From Alnus glutinosa (lineage: Eukaryota > Streptophyta > Magnoliopsida > Fagales > Betulaceae): DNA of 64,000 nt. The first letter of the stretch is position 1. The number at the start of each line of letters is the position of its first letter. Positions 60,411 through 64,000 of this stretch are shown in pieces. Under the pieces are notes generated by a model. That model made no database searches and had not been told where the DNA came from. It saw only the letters and a list, made by a program, of their open reading frames with translations. The DNA lies in NCBI RefSeq assembly GCF_958979055.1, contig NC_084893.1, forward strand, positions 27,421,487 to 27,485,486. The letters run 5' to 3'. Made by a program: the position numbers and the translations under genes.

Positions 60411-60719
60411 TGTCAAAGCTCGAATATTCAGCTCTCTCTCTTTTGTGTGTTCGCGTCTCTTCGCTACAGAGTCTGAGTAATAACTGGTTATAAGTCCCTA
60501 GCTCTCTGCCTACACGAAACGGCGGCGTTGTGATTGTGGTTGACTATGGTTGAGTAGGGATGAACCCAAATTAATAAGACGAGCCCATTCTGTTTTTATT
60601 CCTTCTGAGCCTGAAAAGGCTGGAGCCCATTTTTTTTTTTATCCTCCCGTGCATATTTCCTCCTATTCGGTTTAGAAGAAAAACTGTCCAAACGGAAAAC
60701 CACTTTAAGACTTTAAGGT
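60411..60719. other. HISN4 5' leader and promoter region
   Basis: Upstream of the HISN4 ATG on the minus strand. No clear TATA box near the expected position and no other gene. Confidence 0.45.
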
Positions 60720-61425
60720 CCAGTTTAATTCGCAGAATAAATCTTTACAATGAAATGCCTATTTTTATGCTATTCTTTTGTTTGGTAGAAGTTTATTCTT
60801 ATAAAAAAGGATATATATTTTTCTAAAAAATAAAAGAAATAGTTATTCTTAAGGGAATATACTATATTTTTTAGAAAAAAAACCATTTATTTTATATTTT
60901 CTCTCTTTTTTATTTTAAAGAAAAAAAATATAAGAAACCTTTAACTGGCTGGCCGATCACCCATTGGGGTGTCTGCCCAGCCCATATAAAGTGTCGGGGT
61001 GGTCATACCACCCCTGAAACACCTCGTGGTGGACCCTTGAGGCGTTTCAGTGGTGGTGCGACTACCCCAAGAGCTTTTGGGGGTGGCTCGATTGGCTTTG
61101 GGGGTGGCCGGCCACCCTCGGAAACCACTTTGAGGGTGGTTGCAGCCACCCCTGGCTCTTGATGAATGGGTGGCAGGCCACCCACTGGTTTTTCAATTTT
61201 ATTTTTTTTTTAATAATTTGAGTCTTTATTAATTTTTTTTCTAAAAAACATGTAGAGTGTTCTAATAATTTTGATTGGATTCCAATTAAAATATATGAGT
61301 TGTTATCAAACTAAAAAGTACGAATACTTTTTTCATTCTATTTTTTTTTTATTCTTAATAATAAATATTATGTTTTTTAATAGAATACGTACTCTTTCTG
61401 CAAATCAAACGAGACTTAAGTTATC
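60720..61425. mobile_element. Fold-back element F with GGTGGC core
   Basis: Reverse-complement sibling of the element at 18062-18602. Its right end (inverted: GTCTCGTTTGATTTGCAGAA) and left arm (GAAATGCCTATTT, AGAAATAGTTATTCTTAAG) match the other copy's left and right ends. The core, 60950-61190, is GC-rich with repeated GGGGGTGGC, GCCACCC and GGTGG words and produces open frames without meaning. It lacks the hairpin MITE present in the sibling. Confidence 0.72.
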
Positions 61426-61621
61426 ATGTGCCTCTTGATGCCACAATTGAAAGTATAATTCTTTAATTGAACCAAAAGTTTAGGAGAGTACGTAAGGTGA
61501 ATTCCAAAAGGAGATACCAAAAGTAACACAAGACCATGCACGTTCTATAGGCACCCTTTTAGGCCATCTTCAGCATAAAAGATGAAGCAAGAGTTTTTTG
61601 TGCGTGGGATACATTGCAAAG

Positions 61622-63437
61622 ATGATACAGCTTTTGTTTGCGCTTGTGTTGGCGGAAATGGCTGTGATTCTGACCCTTTTGTTCAGAACCCCAGTAAGGA
61701 AGTTGGTGATGAAGGGGTTGGACCGGTCGAAGCAGGGAAGGGGTCTATTGGTGGCAAAGACCGTGACAGGAACAATGATCATGCTCTTTAGCTCCACCGT
61801 ACATAGTGTGATGAAAATCCAGAAACGACGTTCAACCGAAGCCGGCATGCTTAATCCAACGGATGAGGTTCTTATGGCACGTCGTCATCTGGAAGCGTCT
61901 CTTGTAGGTACAAAATTAACCTCTTAACACATTATCAATTTATTACTAAGGGTTGCTAAGTTGTAAATAAATAGCGCATCCAATATATATCTACGTTCTA
62001 GGAGGCTGAAAGCCTGAACATTTGTTAGGCTTCTTCTTCTTCTTCTTCTTCTTTGTTGAATTTGCACAATTTCCTCTAATTTATATCCAAAGTTTATTTT
62101 TGTAGAATTATATAATAAATGTAAAAAGTAAGAGAATAGCGGAAACAAAAAATAATAATAAAGAACTTGAAAATTTGGAGTGGTTCTATCCATTGTATAT
62201 TTAAGTCATTTAATAAAGATATAGTCTAGTTGAGCTATTTCCGGTGTTGAAATGATGGCCTGTTAAGGAACATGTAAGAATTGGTGTAGAAATTTTCAGT
62301 GTAGAAAATTTTCTACAATCCACATATAAGATTGGCATGTGTCTTTTGGCATGTGAGAAACACATATTATTTAAATAGCACGTGCTTCTTATATGTTTTT
62401 TTAATAGCATTAATAAAAAAAAAACGTGTGCTTCTCACATGTTTAAATAACACATGTCATTTTTATATGTGAATTGTAAGAAATTTCTTACAAATCAGTT
62501 TGTAAGAAATTTTTGTCCATATACAATTATGTTACATGGTCAATTTATAAGGAACATGTGGTAGGCAAGGCTGTCAATCCAGGTTGGCGGGTTGGGTTCG
62601 GGCCGACTTCCTTGACCTGTGAACCTGTTAATGGGTCAACCCAAATACAACCAGTTTTGTTAAACGGGTCAAACCTTGACAGGATTCGCAAGTGACCCAA
62701 ATCAACCCCACTTGACCCTTTTATTACATGGGTCGCCCCATTTTACCTGTTTAAACCCAAAAACGATATATTTAACATGTTTGACCTAACCCACCACGAC
62801 CCGTTTCAATATGTATTTATTATATATATATAATTTCGTAAACGGGTCAACCCGTGGGTCAATCAGGTTAACCTATTTATTAAACGAATCAAGTGGGTCA
62901 ACACATTTATGAGCTGAACACGTTTATGTCAAGTTCTAACCGTCTAATGTCGTATTGGGTTTGCGAGTGGTATAAAAAATTGACAACTCATGTGATATAG
63001 GCTAGAAAAGGTAATCAAATCATAGAGATTTTATTAGACAAATATGATAAATACTTATGAGAAAAATATATCAAAGCTAGTATGGAAAATATTGTTAAAG
63101 TATGAATTAAATAATTAAGTTAACACATTCCTATCAATTTAAGCTTTTGAAATAATTGATGATTTAACATGGTATTATAATAAAGATCGTGAATTCAGAT
63201 CTTGACTCCCATAGTTTACATTCCATTTCAATTAAATTTAGCCTAAGCATTTGAAATAATTAGTGATTTAACAAATATCCCAAATAATATTCTAACAATC
63301 TATATGTCAAATTTTGTGATCTGTACGCAGGATTCTCCCTATTCCTTGCACTAGTGATAGACAGACTACATTATTATATTCAAGAACTCAATCTACTGAG
63401 GATCGGCTTGCTTTTTGTCCTCGTGCTAACAAGTTAA
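61622..63437 (+). CDS. Short BAP31-like ER membrane protein
   Basis: Two exons, 61622-61907 and 63331-63437, joined in frame by GT-AG splicing (130 residues). The N-terminus MIQLLFALVLAEMAVILTLL is the first span. LDRSKQGRG, VKIQKR-like VMKIQKRRS and the NPTDEVLMARRHLEASL motif are characteristic of plant B-cell-receptor-associated protein 31 homologues. Exon 2 continues GFSLFLALVIDRLHHYIQEL, the third span and start of the coiled coil. BAP31 proteins sit in the ER membrane and act in export or quality control. After LLR the frame differs from relatives (IGLLFVLVLTS, then stop), while a shifted frame downstream encodes SRGSDGEDLEDIDDS. So the C-terminus may be frameshifted, or a third exon was missed. 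Plants also have short members near 130 residues. The ATG at 61622 fits the family; an upstream in-frame TTG does not. Confidence 0.72.
61908..63330 (+). other. Intron of the BAP31-like gene, repeat-filled
   Basis: A 1.4-kb intron. About 62560-62980 is a dispersed repeat built of ACGGGTCAACCCG-type words (GGGTTGGGTTCGGG, AACGGGTCAA, GGTCAACCCG). About 62270-62520 contains short inverted ACATGT/CACGTG stretches, and 63110-63275 a repeat related to 17.82-18.05 kb. Confidence 0.6.
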
Positions 63438-64000
63438 ACCAGGATTATAGCAAAAAGCAGGGGATCCGATGGAGAAGACCTAGAAGACATAGATGATTCA
63501 TGTGTGTTCATTCATAAAATGATTTATATGTAATTTATCTGAATTGGTAGATGAAATGTGTAATTATGTTAAATTATCATTTATTTTAAAAGTTTATGTC
63601 GATAAGAAATAATGAATTTAATCATTTAATTAAATATTATATTACCCTTTCGCATGTATGGGTTCAAACTCTCCCCCAACAAGTTAGGCTCAACATGTAC
63701 AATATTTAATTGAATTGGAGGGTAAATTGTGAGATCAAAGTTTGATTCAAGACTTCTGTTTTGATACCATGTTAGATAATTACTTATCTTAAAATTTTAA
63801 TTGTTACATGAATACTTTCACAAACACGTAAGGAGATAATTTATTAGGGTTTGAGGGACCTAGATCCTTTAAATTTGTTAAAAGGAATTTAAACTTTTTT
63901 CAAACGTAAGGCTCAAGATTAATTTTCTGCATAATATTTCTTTAACCAAACATTGGTTTAAATAGGATTACAAAATAAAATCAGGTCAAATTCCCATAGG
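63438..64000. other. Downstream of the BAP31-like gene
   Basis: No gene recognised. A possible shifted-frame remnant of the BAP31 C-terminus runs to about 63532. About 63570-63800 resembles the edge of an LTR-type repeat (GTTTTGATACCATGTTAGATAA, the reverse of an LTR start plus primer site). Confidence 0.4.

Noticed and set aside
61003..61185. Pro/Gly-rich 60-codon frame
   Set aside because: Translation of the GGTGGC core of fold-back element F.
1..64000. tRNA, rRNA, CRISPR arrays, operons, replication origins
   Set aside because: No intact cloverleaf, ribosomal core or regularly spaced repeat array was seen. The tRNA-like stretches at 3.3-3.5 kb are SINEs.

Overview
The window is nuclear DNA of a flowering plant, almost certainly a eudicot. 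Genes are split by many short AT-rich GT-AG introns, intergenic DNA is AT-rich and full of transposons, and every recognisable protein is closest to plant families. No plastid, mitochondrial, bacterial, tRNA or rRNA sequence was seen. The short GGTGGC-cored fold-back elements, the tRNA-type SINEs and the gene order fit a woody rosid, but the species cannot be named from the sequence alone.

Layout. (1) 1-2817, minus: the 5' part of MSH5, a meiotic mismatch-repair homologue that runs off the left edge. (2) 2818-7459: repeat-rich spacer with a SINE pair and two large fold-back elements. (3) 7460-15477, plus: a complete 14-exon gene for the Rab3 GTPase-activating protein catalytic subunit. (4) 16578-17099, minus: a small two-exon gene for a predicted plastid single-span membrane protein. 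(5) 17100-23974: spacer with several fold-back elements and MITEs. (6) 23975-30761, plus: a complete 14-exon gene for the E2 subunit (DLST) of mitochondrial 2-oxoglutarate dehydrogenase. Its 2.25-kb intron 10 holds a TIR element carrying a decayed piece of a PEX7-type WD40 gene. (7) 35672-36961, plus: an intronless gene of the 'F-box protein At4g22030-like' family. (8) 38.8-40.7 kb: a CACTA-like tract rich in CACGTG palindromes. (9) 40752-45603, minus: a complete but mutated Ty1/copia element with a 5-bp target duplication. (10) 45622-51077, plus: a mutated Ty3/gypsy chromovirus-type element. (11) 51336-60410, minus: the complete 19-exon HISN4 gene (bifunctional imidazole glycerol phosphate synthase, HisH-HisF), with a 2-kb 5'-truncated LINE in intron 4 and one GC-AG intron. 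(12) 61622-63437, plus: a short BAP31-like ER membrane protein gene.

The host genes are housekeeping loci with no shared pathway: meiosis, Rab regulation, the TCA cycle and histidine synthesis. Their order is informative, because in Arabidopsis DLST paralogues sit beside RAB3GAP1 at one locus and beside HISN4 at another, while this window keeps all three together. That looks like the ancestral order before duplication and gene loss.

The most unusual items are the PEX7 fragment inside the DLST intron element, a pair of sibling fold-back elements that give a filled/empty site comparison for a hairpin MITE, a family of otherwise different fold-back elements with a common GCCACCCC-rich core, and deamination-type stop codons in both LTR elements. 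I found no new multi-gene system.
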